Shown here in pieces: positions 1-8,310 of a stretch of 64,000 nucleotides of DNA. Under the pieces are notes generated by a model. That model ran no database searches and was not told the DNA's origin. It saw only the letters and a list, made by a program, of their open reading frames with translations. The stretch covers positions 245,983 through 309,982 of the forward strand of contig JAFDZS010000010.1 of the NCBI GenBank assembly GCA_018266775.1. Reading direction: 5' to 3'. Both the position numbers and the translations under genes were made by a program. Source of the stretch: Bacteroidota bacterium (GTDB lineage: Bacteria; Bacteroidota; Bacteroidia; Chitinophagales; Chitinophagaceae). Within the stretch, counting starts at the first letter, position 1. Every line of letters starts with the position of its first letter.

Positions 1-1056
1 AAAAATAAGTATAACAAGAGCAATAGTTATTACAACGCAATCTCAGACCAATTAAGTATTTTGAATAGCACCTCGCAGTCATTTAATCAAGAACAAAAGG
101 CAGTATTAGAATTTCTAGAAATTCACAACAATGTTTTTTATTTAGCTTCGGACCTTAAAATTATTAAGTCGTTAAAAAAATTCCATGTTCACTTTTATAC
201 AACGAATCATCCATTCCCTGACAACTGTATGAATAACATGAATTTAAGTGAGTTCGTACAAGAAGGATTGTTAGATATAAGCAAATACAAGCAAGAATCA
301 ATTTATTATAATGATTTACTTCTTTTAACAGATGACCTAAATGAAAATTGGAAGAGAGTTTCAGACTATATATATTCCAATATTCAAGTTCATACAGAAA
401 AATTATCTGAAAAATTTAAGCGCTCAACATTTTTTCAGACTTTGTTTTTTGATGACATTATTAAAAATGTCTTTGATGGCAACTATCTACTTGGAGTTAC
501 TGATGAGTTTTCGAACTTGATACATGAAATTACTGATAATCCTCTTAAATATCTTAGTAATAAAGAACAATATGATTCCTTGCATAACAAAATATATAAT
601 AATATTATAGCAAGAAATTCAAAATTTTCATTTTTTATTTCCCAATTTCCTACAGATGTTTTTTTAATAAGTAATAAGAAATTTAAAAATGAATTTCCGA
701 AGTTGAAAATTATTTCTACAGTAGATTCATGTGAGATTTTTTACCCACAATATAAGCTGAAAGAGGACTTAGATTTCATCATAAACAATATTGAAAAACG
801 GCTTAATAATGGATTATCGGTAAAGGACGTATTGTTAATTTTAAGAATGGCAGATGAAGAGATTAACGGCATTAAATATTTTAAACTAGAAATTGCTTAT
901 GATTCTACCGACCAAAATAATAAGCCGCCGAGAAACGGGGCGCTTTCTGACATAAAAAAAGAAGTTGAAAATTTTGAAGGATTTTTAGAATATGACACAG
1001 AAACCGATAAAGATGGTTTTTTTAACCTAAAGTTTAAATTTATTAAATATGAGTAG
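1..1056 (+). CDS. Degenerate GHKL/histidine-kinase-like protein, C-terminal part (5' end outside window)
   Basis: The frame is open from the first base of the window to the TAG at 1054-1056, so the gene is truncated by the window edge; a TTG at 61 is the first possible start inside it but is probably internal. The visible 351 residues have no signal peptide or membrane segment. The last ~60 residues have the spacing of the end of a GHKL ATPase domain: a beta strand (FKLEIAYDST), a stretch where a G-box would sit (NGALSDIKKEV), then FEGFLEYDT and a final strand, matching the GLGLxIVKxIV-GGxIxxxS-GT-F pattern with the catalytic glycines largely lost. The next gene, a receiver-kinase fusion, overlaps it by 8 bases, which supports a sensor-regulator pair. 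Composition is clearly A+T-richer than the core genes to the right, which suggests transfer. The kinase-like assignment is inference from pattern; the N-terminal part is unrecognised. Confidence 0.55.
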   Translation, partial: KNKYNKSNSYYNAISDQLSILNSTSQSFNQEQKAVLEFLEIHNNVFYLASDLKIIKSLKKFHVHFYTTNHPFPDNCMNNMNLSEFVQEGLLDISKYKQESIYYNDLLLLTDDLNENWKRVSDYIYSNIQVHTEKLSEKFKRSTFFQTLFFDDIIKNVFDGNYLLGVTDEFSNLIHEITDNPLKYLSNKEQYDSLHNKIYNNIIARNSKFSFFISQFPTDVFLISNKKFKNEFPKLKIISTVDSCEIFYPQYKLKEDLDFIINNIEKRLNNGLSVKDVLLILRMADEEINGIKYFKLEIAYDSTDQNNKPPRNGALSDIKKEVENFEGFLEYDTETDKDGFFNLKFKFIKYE

Positions 1057-2599
1057 TTTTAAAATTTGCATTTGCGAAGATAACAAAGCGAGATTAGGAT
1101 TAATTAACGCAATGATAAAGTCTTTACAGAAAAAATTTGTTTACTTGGAAGACCCAACGATTGTATCATTCAAAGACATATTAGAAGACAATAAGCTGCC
1201 TGATCTTAATCCGGATGTACTCATCCTTGATCTATTCGATGAGGCAACAGGGAAATGGCTTGGAATTGAATGTTTAGAATTAATCCAAACCTCAAATTTT
1301 AATATCCCTACTATAATTTTTTCAGGTGATAAAGAGGGGGCTGAAAAAAATCACAACTTTATTGGTGAATATGATTTTGTAATTGCTGATATAGATAAAA
1401 ACAAAAGCAAAATAAACGGATTATCTGAGGTAATAGAAATTGAATTATTAAAAAGACTACCTAAACAATATAAATTGCAAAACGAAAATGACTTAATACT
1501 TAAATTTCAGATTTCGACAATTGGAGAAAACAGCCTCAATCAAATATTCAAAGAAATCGGCGAAAAGCTAAATATTAAGGAAGAAATCCGTATTGAAAGA
1601 ATGGTTTCAGGATATAGTGGCGCATTTTTATTTAAATTTTCACATAACAATACAGCATATATTCTTAAGGCTTCAAGCGAAGTTGATAGGTTAAAAGAAG
1701 AGTATGAAAATGCAAAAAAATATTACCCGAAATTTCCAACCAAATTTTTTAATTATATAAATCCTGAAATTTTTTCTACTACGGATGGCAAAACGATGGC
1801 CATTCTGATAAAACTTATAGAACATAGCAAAACGTTATTTGATTTCATATTAAATGAATCCGATTTCCAAAATGTAGAGACAATTTTAAACGAGATATTT
1901 TTAAACGACTATGGATTAAAAAAACATTATTTAGAAAATAGAAGCACCGCTAAAGAATGGATATCTATTTTTGAAAAATTCTCAGACACTAAATTCTCAA
2001 TTTTAGAAAATACAATAACTGAGCTAAAACCATTAATGTCTACTTCAAGTTTTTCGTACTCTAACTTTAAGAACTTAGTTCTTAATCAGTCTTTTGAAAA
2101 TTTAGATAAGAATCATTTATCACGAACCAATCCATCTGTATTATGTCACGGAGATTTGCATTCAAAAAATATTCTTATACAAGGAACCCATCCTTTTTTA
2201 ATAGATACAGGCGGAATCAAGTACGATTATTGGTGCTCTGATTTATGCCGATTAATTGTTAATCTATTCATTACGGGATTTGATAATAATAAAATTGAAT
2301 TCTATGATGTGCATAAAATTAATTTAAATGTAGAAATTGCTAAGCTAATTATCGACCAAAAAGAAATCAGTTTAGATAGTAAAAACGACAACTTCATTAG
2401 AACAATTAATTGGTTAACAAAAATGTGTGAAGAAATCTATAGTGATTTGTATTGCAAATTTGAATTTCAATTAGGACTAATGAAAGAATTTCTACAGGTT
2501 TCATATAGGGTGGACACAGTACCACCAAATAAAAGAGCAATTGCTTTATTAAGTGGATATCAATGTATGCTGCTAGCAAACGAATCGGCTAAAAATTAG
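1049..2599 (+). CDS. Response-regulator receiver domain fused to APH-type kinase
   Basis: Residues ~3-130 form a receiver-like domain: the acidic pair E10/D11, the phosphoacceptor candidate D61 at the end of strand 3 (DVLILD), and S92 in IIFSGD. After a linker, residues ~180-510 look like an aminoglycoside/choline-kinase-type phosphotransferase: a glycine-rich loop (SGYSGAFLFKF), a lysine in YILKAS, the Brenner motif CHGDLHSKN (H367, D369, N374) and a metal-binding aspartate in LIDTGG (D386), all intact. This family phosphorylates small molecules or, in some members, proteins; the substrate here is unknown. The start ATG overlaps the end of the upstream kinase-like gene, so the two are probably translationally coupled. 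Receiver output domains are normally DNA-binding or cyclic-nucleotide enzymes; a small-molecule kinase is unusual. Composition is A+T-rich like its partner. Domain calls are firm; the role is inference. Confidence 0.75.
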   Translation: MSSFKICICEDNKARLGLINAMIKSLQKKFVYLEDPTIVSFKDILEDNKLPDLNPDVLILDLFDEATGKWLGIECLELIQTSNFNIPTIIFSGDKEGAEKNHNFIGEYDFVIADIDKNKSKINGLSEVIEIELLKRLPKQYKLQNENDLILKFQISTIGENSLNQIFKEIGEKLNIKEEIRIERMVSGYSGAFLFKFSHNNTAYILKASSEVDRLKEEYENAKKYYPKFPTKFFNYINPEIFSTTDGKTMAILIKLIEHSKTLFDFILNESDFQNVETILNEIFLNDYGLKKHYLENRSTAKEWISIFEKFSDTKFSILENTITELKPLMSTSSFSYSNFKNLVLNQSFENLDKNHLSRTNPSVLCHGDLHSKNILIQGTHPFLIDTGGIKYDYWCSDLCRLIVNLFITGFDNNKIEFYDVHKINLNVEIAKLIIDQKEISLDSKNDNFIRTINWLTKMCEEIYSDLYCKFEFQLGLMKEFLQVSYRVDTVPPNKRAIALLSGYQCMLLANESAKN

Positions 2600-2678
2600 G
2601 TTACTTATAATGAAAAAATGCTATACTGTCTTCAATTTATTTAGTAACTCATAGACACCTATTTAACCACCTAAAATG

Positions 2679-2718
2679 AAAAAAGCCCCTACAACTCAGT
2701 GTTGTAGAGGCTTTTTTA
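2679..2718. terminator. Bidirectional rho-independent terminator
   Basis: An inverted repeat (AAAAAAGCCCCTACAAC / GTTGTAGAGGCTTTTTT, one mismatch, 5-base loop) carries an A-tract on the left and a T-tract on the right. It can therefore stop the rightward receiver-kinase transcript and the leftward tRNA-Leu transcript, which converge here. Confidence 0.85.
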
Positions 2719-2727
2719 GTTAACTTG

Positions 2728-2811
2728 TGCCCAGGACTGGAATCGAACCAGCACGATCTTGCGAACGGCAGATTTTGAGTCTGCTGCGTCTACCAATTCC
2801 GCCACCTGGGC
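2728..2811 (-). tRNA. tRNA-Leu(CAA)
   Basis: The reverse strand folds as an 84-base class II tRNA. The acceptor stem is GCCCAGG/CCTGGGC with discriminator A; the D arm is GGCGGAATTGGTAGACGC; the anticodon stem is GCAGA/TCTGC with loop CTCAAAA (anticodon CAA, reads UUG); there is a short variable arm; the T arm contains GGTTCGATTCC. CCA is not encoded. It lies directly beside the A+T-rich kinase pair, so it is a plausible island boundary. Confidence 0.96.
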
Positions 2812-2914
2812 AAACGCTCAAAACACTTGTTAATTGGTTTATTGGTTAACCAGTGCATTTTACTCCAGTTTACCCATTAACTAATAAACTCTTGAATTGG
2901 GCTGCAATATTACA

Positions 2915-3394
2915 TCAATCATCTAATCTGTCCAAAATACGCTGCAGGTATTTTTTCTTGTAGTAGTACTCCTTCACTTTCAATAAGTCCGCAGTAGTGG
3001 TTACGCCTTCTGTATAATTTTCAATAAGGTTTTTTACGGGGGTATAAATCGCTTCTTCCAGTTCCTGCACCTGCCGGCGGGAGCCAGCATTCAGTTCCTC
3101 ATTCAGCTCCATTACTTCCATTAAAAAAGTGGGGGGCAACTGGTACTTCTCATCATCTTCCAGCAGGCCTTTCAGCTGCAACACATATTTTATGGTATCG
3201 TCAGGTTGCTTAAATGTTTTATAGGCTTTGTTTACCTGAGATGAAAGTTCAAGTGCTTCTGCCTGTTCAAATTCTGTGGACTGGGTATAAAAATCCGGAT
3301 GATATTTCCGTTGCAGTTCCACATATTTACCGGTAAGTATATTTTTATCTATCTGCAGGCTGACGGGAATATCAAACAATTCAAAATAGTTCAT
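2915..3394 (-). CDS. hscB: Co-chaperone HscB (J-domain, Fe-S cluster assembly)
   Basis: HscB delivers the Fe-S scaffold IscU to the Hsp70 HscA and stimulates its ATPase in the cytoplasm. The N-terminal ~70 residues are a J domain with the diagnostic HPD tripeptide (H32-P33-D34, in RKYHPDFY). The C-terminal part is the three-helix acidic domain that binds the scaffold (ELNEELNAG followed by charged helices). The length of 159 residues is near the usual ~170. The start is the first ATG; the frame can be extended two codons to a TTG, which is less likely. It is a single gene, with tRNA-Leu downstream and the Lys1-like gene divergent upstream. No hscA or iscU is visible nearby. Confidence 0.88.
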   Translation of the reverse strand: MNYFELFDIPVSLQIDKNILTGKYVELQRKYHPDFYTQSTEFEQAEALELSSQVNKAYKTFKQPDDTIKYVLQLKGLLEDDEKYQLPPTFLMEVMELNEELNAGSRRQVQELEEAIYTPVKNLIENYTEGVTTTADLLKVKEYYYKKKYLQRILDRLDD

Positions 3395-3527
3395 GTGCAA
3401 AATCAGGATTTAAAGGGCAAAGGTCTATGAAAAAAATTGAAAGCGGAAGAGAATCCATATTTCAACATTCCACTTAGTTTTTCAGCCAGTGCAAATGTTT
3501 TAACTTGCTGCATAAATACAACGATTG

Positions 3528-4727
3528 ATGCTTACTATTGGTTTGATTTGCGAAGGAAAAATTCCTGCTGATAACAGGGTGGCACTTACACCCACACAAT
3601 GCCGCTGGCTGCATAAAAATGTGCCGGGGATAAAAGTCATTGCCCAGCATGCTGCCACCCGCTGTTTCAGCGATAAGGAATATGCCGTGGCGGGCGTGGA
3701 AATAAAAGACAATCTTGATGAATGCGATATTTTACTGGGCATTAAAGAAGTACCCATTGCGCAACTGATACCCGGTAAAACATATTTTTTCTTTTCACAC
3801 ACTAAAAAAGAACAGGAACATAACCGGAATTTATTCAGGGCTATCATTAAGAATAAAATCACGCTGATCGATTATGAATGCCTCACACATGAAGACGGAC
3901 AACGCATATTGGGCTTTGGTTTTTTTGCCGGTATTGTTGGCGCCCATAATGGCATGATGGCTTATGGCCAACGCACCGGGCAATTTCATTTAGACAGGGT
4001 GTACAAACAGAAAGATTACCGCAACCTCATTCACACCTATTTTGGTTTGAAATTGCCGCCATTGAAAATTGCTGTAACAGGCAGTGGCCGTGTGGCGCAT
4101 GGCGTACTGGAGATCATGAATCTGATGGGTATTCATGAAGTGGAGCCGTTTGAATATTTGCACCGCAGTTTTGATTACCCGGTTTATGTTGATTTAAAAG
4201 GGCGTGATTTATATGCCCGTAAAGATGACGGCACCTATAACCGTGATGACTTTCACATGAATCCAGAACTGTATAAATGTAATTTTGGACCTTATGCCAA
4301 ACAAACCAACATACTCATGAACGGTATTTACTGGGATAAGGATATTGCACCATTATTTACTATTGAAGAATTTCAGCAGGATGACTTTTGTATCCAAACC
4401 ATTGCAGATATTACCAACGATGTTCATGGATCTATAGCTATAAACATTGGTGACAGTACCATTGAAGAACCGGTGTATGGCGTGGATAGGAAAACATTAG
4501 CAAAAACGGCGGCTTATCAAACCGGTTCGGTAGATGTTATGGCCGTAGGCAATTTACCTAATGAGTTACCGCGTGATGCTTCCCGTTATTTTGGGGAACA
4601 ACTGATCAAATTTGTGTTGCAGGATTTACTGAAAGGAGGTTCACCAGTTATTGAAAGGGCAACAATGGTTAAAGACGGAGTGCTAACACCTGCGTATGCT
4701 TACCTGGCCGATTATGCTGCAGAATAA
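3528..4727 (+). CDS. Lys1-like saccharopine dehydrogenase / AlaDH-PNT family oxidoreductase
   Basis: This 399-residue cytoplasmic protein has the two-domain AlaDH/PNT fold. The N-terminal half carries ADNRVALTPTQ and FGFFAGIVGAHNG. A Rossmann loop GSGRVA starts at G185, and the C-terminal part has ADITNDVHGS and VGNLPNELPRDASRYF. These blocks follow yeast saccharopine dehydrogenase (NAD+, L-lysine-forming; LTPT, FGFYAG, LPREAS) more closely than bacterial alanine dehydrogenase, so NAD-dependent amino-acid oxidation is likely but the substrate is uncertain. The ATG at 3528 follows a TTG that could extend the frame by one codon. Its TAA abuts the stop codon of the convergent trmN6 with no intergenic base. 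Confidence 0.72.
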   Translation: MLTIGLICEGKIPADNRVALTPTQCRWLHKNVPGIKVIAQHAATRCFSDKEYAVAGVEIKDNLDECDILLGIKEVPIAQLIPGKTYFFFSHTKKEQEHNRNLFRAIIKNKITLIDYECLTHEDGQRILGFGFFAGIVGAHNGMMAYGQRTGQFHLDRVYKQKDYRNLIHTYFGLKLPPLKIAVTGSGRVAHGVLEIMNLMGIHEVEPFEYLHRSFDYPVYVDLKGRDLYARKDDGTYNRDDFHMNPELYKCNFGPYAKQTNILMNGIYWDKDIAPLFTIEEFQQDDFCIQTIADITNDVHGSIAINIGDSTIEEPVYGVDRKTLAKTAAYQTGSVDVMAVGNLPNELPRDASRYFGEQLIKFVLQDLLKGGSPVIERATMVKDGVLTPAYAYLADYAAE

Positions 4728-5444
4728 TTACAGGGTTAAATAATACGGCTTCAGCAACGAAACAAATTCCTCACTGTATTGGTTTGCTCCATTCCTGATA
4801 TATAAGCTGGACTGTGCAGTGGCAATATTGCTGCAAGAAAACAGCAGGATGCTTCTGAAATAATCATGCGTTACAGTTTGCTGCACAACTAATTTTTTAT
4901 TGCAGTGAAAGTTTTTCTTCAATGCCAGTTGTTCAAAATAATTGCTGCGGTGATAAGGGAGCAAGACTGCAAACCATCCGCCGGGCACAAGATGATCAGA
5001 GATTGCAGCAAGCAGTTGATCGTAAGTTAATGCAGTGTCATGTTTGGCTGCATTTTTTCCAGCATCATCAGAGCGCAAGTCTGCTTCATAAAAGGGCGGA
5101 TTGGCAATAATGCCATCATATAATTTTTCTTTATCCAACTGGTTGATATCTGCATGAATGATTGTTATCTTTTCTTTAAATGGTGATTGTGTCACATTCT
5201 CACGGGCCTGTGCATACGCAGCAGTATCCAGTTCTACCGCGTCAATTGCAGCGTTGGTTTGTTGTGCAAGCATCAGGCTTAACAGGCCTGTTCCTGTACC
5301 AATATCCAAAATGGTTTTCGCCGGCATTTCTTTTATCCATGCCGCAACCTGCGCACCAAACAGGCAGGCATCTGTACATACTTTCATTGCACATTGATCC
5401 TGGTGAATGGTAAACTGTTTAAAACGAAAGTAAGGGTTGGGCAT
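4728..5444 (-). CDS. trmN6: tRNA1(Val) adenine-37 N6-methyltransferase
   Basis: The enzyme transfers a methyl group from S-adenosylmethionine to N6 of A37 in tRNA1(Val). It is 238 residues, the usual length. Motif I is ILDIGTGTGLLSLML (SAM binding), an acidic strand-2 end follows in DAVELD, and the catalytic motif IV is ANPPFYE, the signature of N6-adenine methyltransferases of the YfiC type. The N-terminus MPNPYFRFKQFTIHQDQCAMKV (in part) matches the family's start with its substrate-facing FxFKQF segment. It is convergent with the Lys1-like gene and separated from tsaD only by a repeat-rich spacer. Confidence 0.88.
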   Translation of the reverse strand: MPNPYFRFKQFTIHQDQCAMKVCTDACLFGAQVAAWIKEMPAKTILDIGTGTGLLSLMLAQQTNAAIDAVELDTAAYAQARENVTQSPFKEKITIIHADINQLDKEKLYDGIIANPPFYEADLRSDDAGKNAAKHDTALTYDQLLAAISDHLVPGGWFAVLLPYHRSNYFEQLALKKNFHCNKKLVVQQTVTHDYFRSILLFSCSNIATAQSSLYIRNGANQYSEEFVSLLKPYYLTL

Positions 5445-5583
5445 GAAGTGTGGTTAATTGGTTAAGTAGGTAATTGGGTTATTGGTTAATTCGTGTAATT
5501 CGTGTTTATTAATTCGTGTTACTTATTGTGGTTACTAATAATCAATGTTCAATTCTCAATCTTCAACTTTCAACGATCAACCT
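5445..5583. repeat. Intergenic low-complexity repeats of two kinds
   Basis: The spacer between trmN6 and tsaD holds variants of TTAATTGGTTAA and AATTCGTGT, then runs such as TCAATGTTCAATTCTCAA and TTCAACTTTCAACGATCAAC. Related wording recurs at 2824-2890, 6680-6835, 8157-8245, 16975-17030 and 21688-21775, always between genes. No gene is seen. Confidence 0.6.
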
Positions 5584-6624
5584 TTACCACTCCGCTCTTG
5601 CTGACGGACTGACGCTGAGACCGGCAAATTGCCCATCCAAAAATTTATAATAAGCAGTAATGGCAATCATGGCAGCATTATCCGTGCAATATTCAAATGC
5701 AGGAATGAAAGTCTTCCAGCCCAGTTGTTCGCCCAGCTGTGTGAACGATTTACGCAGCCCGCTGTTGGCGCTTACCCCACCAGCAAGGCACACTTGTTTA
5801 ATGCCGGTTTCCTTCGCCGCTTTCTTCAGTTTGTTTAACAAAATGCTTACAATACGGTATTGTATAGACGCACAGATATCATTGATATTTTCGCCAATAA
5901 ACTGTTGTTGTTCTTTTTCATCAGCTGTAAAATGTTCTTTGTAAACATTGCTGCGGCCCGCATTTTTTAAAAAGTATAAGATGGAGGTTTTTAAGCCACT
6001 GAAACTAAAATTTAAACCGGGAATTTGCGGTTCCGGGAAGCTGAACCGCCGGGGGTTGCCGCTTGCAGCATATTTATCAATAAGCGGGCCACCGGGATAA
6101 GGAAGCCCCAACAGTTTGGCGCTTTTATCAAATGCTTCTCCGGCAGCATCGTCAATCGTTTCACCAATCACTTTTAATTGAGATGGTGATTCACATAATA
6201 CAATTTGTGTATGCCCGCCGCTTACCGTTAAACATAAAAAGGGAAATGCAGGCTTGTCTGCAGGAATTAAATTGGCCATCACATGCGCCTGCATGTGATG
6301 CACGGCAATGAGTGGTTTGTTCAATGATAATGCCAGCGATTTGGCGAACTGTGTACCCACCAGCAACGAACCGATTAAACCCGGCGCCTGTGTAAAGGCA
6401 ACAGCATCAACTGAATCAATAGCACAATTGGCTTTTTTAAGTGCAGCATCCACCACCGGTACAATATTCTGCATGTGTGCACGGCTGGCGAGTTCGGGCA
6501 CCACGCCACCATATTTTTCATGTACGGTTTGGTTGGCGATGAAGTTGGATAAAATTTTTCCGTCCACACAAACAGAAGCTGATGTTTCATCGCAGCTGGA
6601 TTCAATGGCTAAAATAGTTGTCAT
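5584..6624 (-). CDS. tsaD: tRNA N6-adenosine threonylcarbamoyltransferase TsaD
   Basis: TsaD transfers the threonylcarbamoyl group from TC-AMP to A37 of ANN-reading tRNAs, in complex with TsaB and TsaE. It is 346 residues, close to the family norm. The ASKHA ATP-binding start is ILAIESSCDETSASV. Metal-binding histidines are in VHHMQAHVMANL, the kinase-like phosphate loop in LTVSGGHTQIVL, the conserved LPYPGGP block follows, and the C-terminal nucleotide loop is LAGGVSANSGLR with DNAAMIA. The ATG is supported by a family-typical N-terminus and by a -7 box (TACCTTTG) about 20 bases upstream. No tsaB or tsaE lies in the window. Confidence 0.97.
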   Translation of the reverse strand: MTTILAIESSCDETSASVCVDGKILSNFIANQTVHEKYGGVVPELASRAHMQNIVPVVDAALKKANCAIDSVDAVAFTQAPGLIGSLLVGTQFAKSLALSLNKPLIAVHHMQAHVMANLIPADKPAFPFLCLTVSGGHTQIVLCESPSQLKVIGETIDDAAGEAFDKSAKLLGLPYPGGPLIDKYAASGNPRRFSFPEPQIPGLNFSFSGLKTSILYFLKNAGRSNVYKEHFTADEKEQQQFIGENINDICASIQYRIVSILLNKLKKAAKETGIKQVCLAGGVSANSGLRKSFTQLGEQLGWKTFIPAFEYCTDNAAMIAITAYYKFLDGQFAGLSVSPSARAEW

Positions 6625-6644
6625 TACTCTTGCTTAAAACTGCA

Positions 6645-6652
6645 CAAAGGTA
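6645..6652 (-). promoter_or_regulatory. -7 promoter box of tsaD
   Basis: On the minus strand TACCTTTG fits the Bacteroidota -7 consensus TAnnTTTG. It lies 20 bases before the tsaD ATG. No clear -33 TTTG is visible at the expected distance. Confidence 0.45.
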
Positions 6653-6679
6653 AGCATTTGAAGGGTGTGGAAGAAGGGG

Positions 6680-6840
6680 TGGAATGAACAATTAATAATG
6701 AATAATTGATAATTAATTACTCAATGTTCAAACAGCATTCGTATTAAAAGAAAGCCCAAAACCTGAGCATTGATCATTGAGCGTTGAATATTGAACATTT
6801 ACTACAATAAAAATTCACAATAATCAATTCACAATATGAG
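6680..6840. repeat. Intergenic AT-rich repeat tract
   Basis: The spacer between the permease gene and tsaD is full of variants of AATAATTGATAATTAATTA, TCAATGTTCAAAC and TTGAGCGTTGAATATTGAAC, related to the spacers at 5520-5580, 8157-8245 and 21688-21775. No coding potential is seen. Confidence 0.5.
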
Positions 6841-6850
6841 GTTAGCATCA

Positions 6851-8095
6851 TTATTTACTTCTGATCGCTGCCACAGCATCCATTTTAGCGGCACGCCTTG
6901 CGGGAATGATGCCTGCCAGGATGCCCACCGTTACACAAATAATAATGGAAACAATTAATAATGGCAAAGAGATGAACAGCGGAAAATTAGCCAGTTTGGA
7001 GAATATAGCGAGCGTGACAGAAACAATAAGCAATCCGACTGCACCGCCGATTATACACAGTAATACAGCCTCCATTAAAAATTCAAAAAGTATGCTGGTA
7101 CGTTTGGCGCCAACTGCTTTTTTAAGCCCGATGATGGGAGTGCGTTCTTTCACCGTTACAAACATAATATTGGCAATACCAAATAAACCAATAATAAGAC
7201 AAATGATGCCAATGAATGCACCAATAATATCAATGGTGACAAATGATTGCGAAATGGCTTTGCTGAAAGCTTCCACACTATTGAGTGAAAAATTTTCTTC
7301 CTGCAAAGGCGCCAAACGCCGTACCTGGCGCATGATGCCTTTTAATTCATTGCTCAAATCAGTTGGGGTTACGCCTGCTTTCCCTTTTGCAATGAGTACG
7401 GGGTTGCTGTATTCTTCTTTAAATAACTGCGTGCAATATTTATACGGCAGCATGATGCAGTTGTCATAATCCCAGCCAATAAAGTTTTTCCCTTCTTTTT
7501 TAATAACGCCAACAATATTGGTTTTTCTGCCGCGTACTTCAATTTGTTTGCCCACCGCTCTTTCGGCAGTGCCAAACAATGATTCTGCATTGGCATAACC
7601 AATTACACAAACATTGGAACCGGCAGTAAATTCGCTGTTGGAAAAAAAACGGCCGTAATCAAAAGTAAAAGGCTGTACATCAATCTGCGCTTCGGTAATA
7701 CCATACACACTGGAGTTTTGGATTACTTCGTCTCCATAAGATATAGCGCCACCGGTACGCAGCAGGAAAGAAATTTTATCCAGCAGGTACGATCTTTTTT
7801 TGATCATATCTGCTTCTTCCTGTTTCATATTGGGGCGGGCACGGTATTTCCAGATGGGCCTGTCGGGGCCGCCGCTGTAATCCCATTTATCTATGTAGAT
7901 GGTATTGGTGCCAAGGCTTTTTACTTCGTTCTGAATGTTGGTTTCCAAACTGTTTACCAGGGCCAGCACACCAATGATACACACAATACCGAAGGCCACG
8001 CCAAATAAACTCAGCGCCGTACGCAATTTATTCACCCTTAACTCCTGGAAAGTTAAACGTAAAGAGTTGCGCATGATGTTGAGCGAAGTACTCAT
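6851..8095 (-). CDS. ABC transporter permease, MacB/FtsX type
   Basis: This 414-residue inner-membrane protein has the MacB layout. One transmembrane helix at ~26-50 (ALSLFGVAFGIVCIIGVLAL) is followed by a ~230-residue periplasmic MacB-PCD domain with conserved blocks such as GTNTIYID and VIGYANAESLFG. The FtsX domain with three helices follows (~285-400: DIIGAFIGIICLIIGLFGI, then the VKERTPIIGLKKAVGAKR coupling segment, then two C-terminal helices), ending in IPARRAAKMDAVAAIR. Such permeases work as dimers with a separate ATPase in lipoprotein, peptide or drug export. No ATPase gene is adjacent, so the partner must be encoded elsewhere. The substrate cannot be inferred. Confidence 0.9.
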   Translation of the reverse strand: MSTSLNIMRNSLRLTFQELRVNKLRTALSLFGVAFGIVCIIGVLALVNSLETNIQNEVKSLGTNTIYIDKWDYSGGPDRPIWKYRARPNMKQEEADMIKKRSYLLDKISFLLRTGGAISYGDEVIQNSSVYGITEAQIDVQPFTFDYGRFFSNSEFTAGSNVCVIGYANAESLFGTAERAVGKQIEVRGRKTNIVGVIKKEGKNFIGWDYDNCIMLPYKYCTQLFKEEYSNPVLIAKGKAGVTPTDLSNELKGIMRQVRRLAPLQEENFSLNSVEAFSKAISQSFVTIDIIGAFIGIICLIIGLFGIANIMFVTVKERTPIIGLKKAVGAKRTSILFEFLMEAVLLCIIGGAVGLLIVSVTLAIFSKLANFPLFISLPLLIVSIIICVTVGILAGIIPARRAAKMDAVAAIRSK

Positions 8096-8156
8096 GTATC
8101 AAAAATACGGCAAGAAGTGGAAATGAGCGGGGGAAATGTATGAATGGCGGAGCCGT

Positions 8157-8250
8157 GAATGATCAATGGTCAATAGCTAATAGTTAATTGTCTAAAACCT
8201 ATGGACAATGAGCCATGAACCAAGAACCATGAACTATCAACCACCAGCTT
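8157..8250. repeat. Intergenic repeat tract before purine nucleoside phosphorylase
   Basis: Short direct repeats on the theme GATCAATGGTCAATAGCTAA and CCATGAACCAAGAACCATGA fill the divergent spacer between the permease and the phosphorylase. They are related to the other spacers with TCAATG/TTCAAC words. Confidence 0.45.
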
Positions 8251-8276
8251 TCAGCGTTCCTTAACACATCTTGCCT

Positions 8277-8284
8277 TACCTTTG
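8277..8284 (+). promoter_or_regulatory. -7 promoter box of purine nucleoside phosphorylase
   Basis: TACCTTTG matches the Bacteroidota -7 consensus and lies 26 bases before the ATG at 8311. The upstream -33 element is weak. Confidence 0.45.
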
Positions 8285-8310
8285 GCGCTTTAAAACCGCT
8301 ATTCAATTTT

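Noticed and set aside
3500..3862. 120-codon minus-strand frame opposite the Lys1-like gene
   Set aside because: Antisense and Ser/Cys-rich without any family pattern.
5158..5413. Two overlapping plus-strand frames opposite trmN6
   Set aside because: Antisense to a conserved methyltransferase; no start context or motif.
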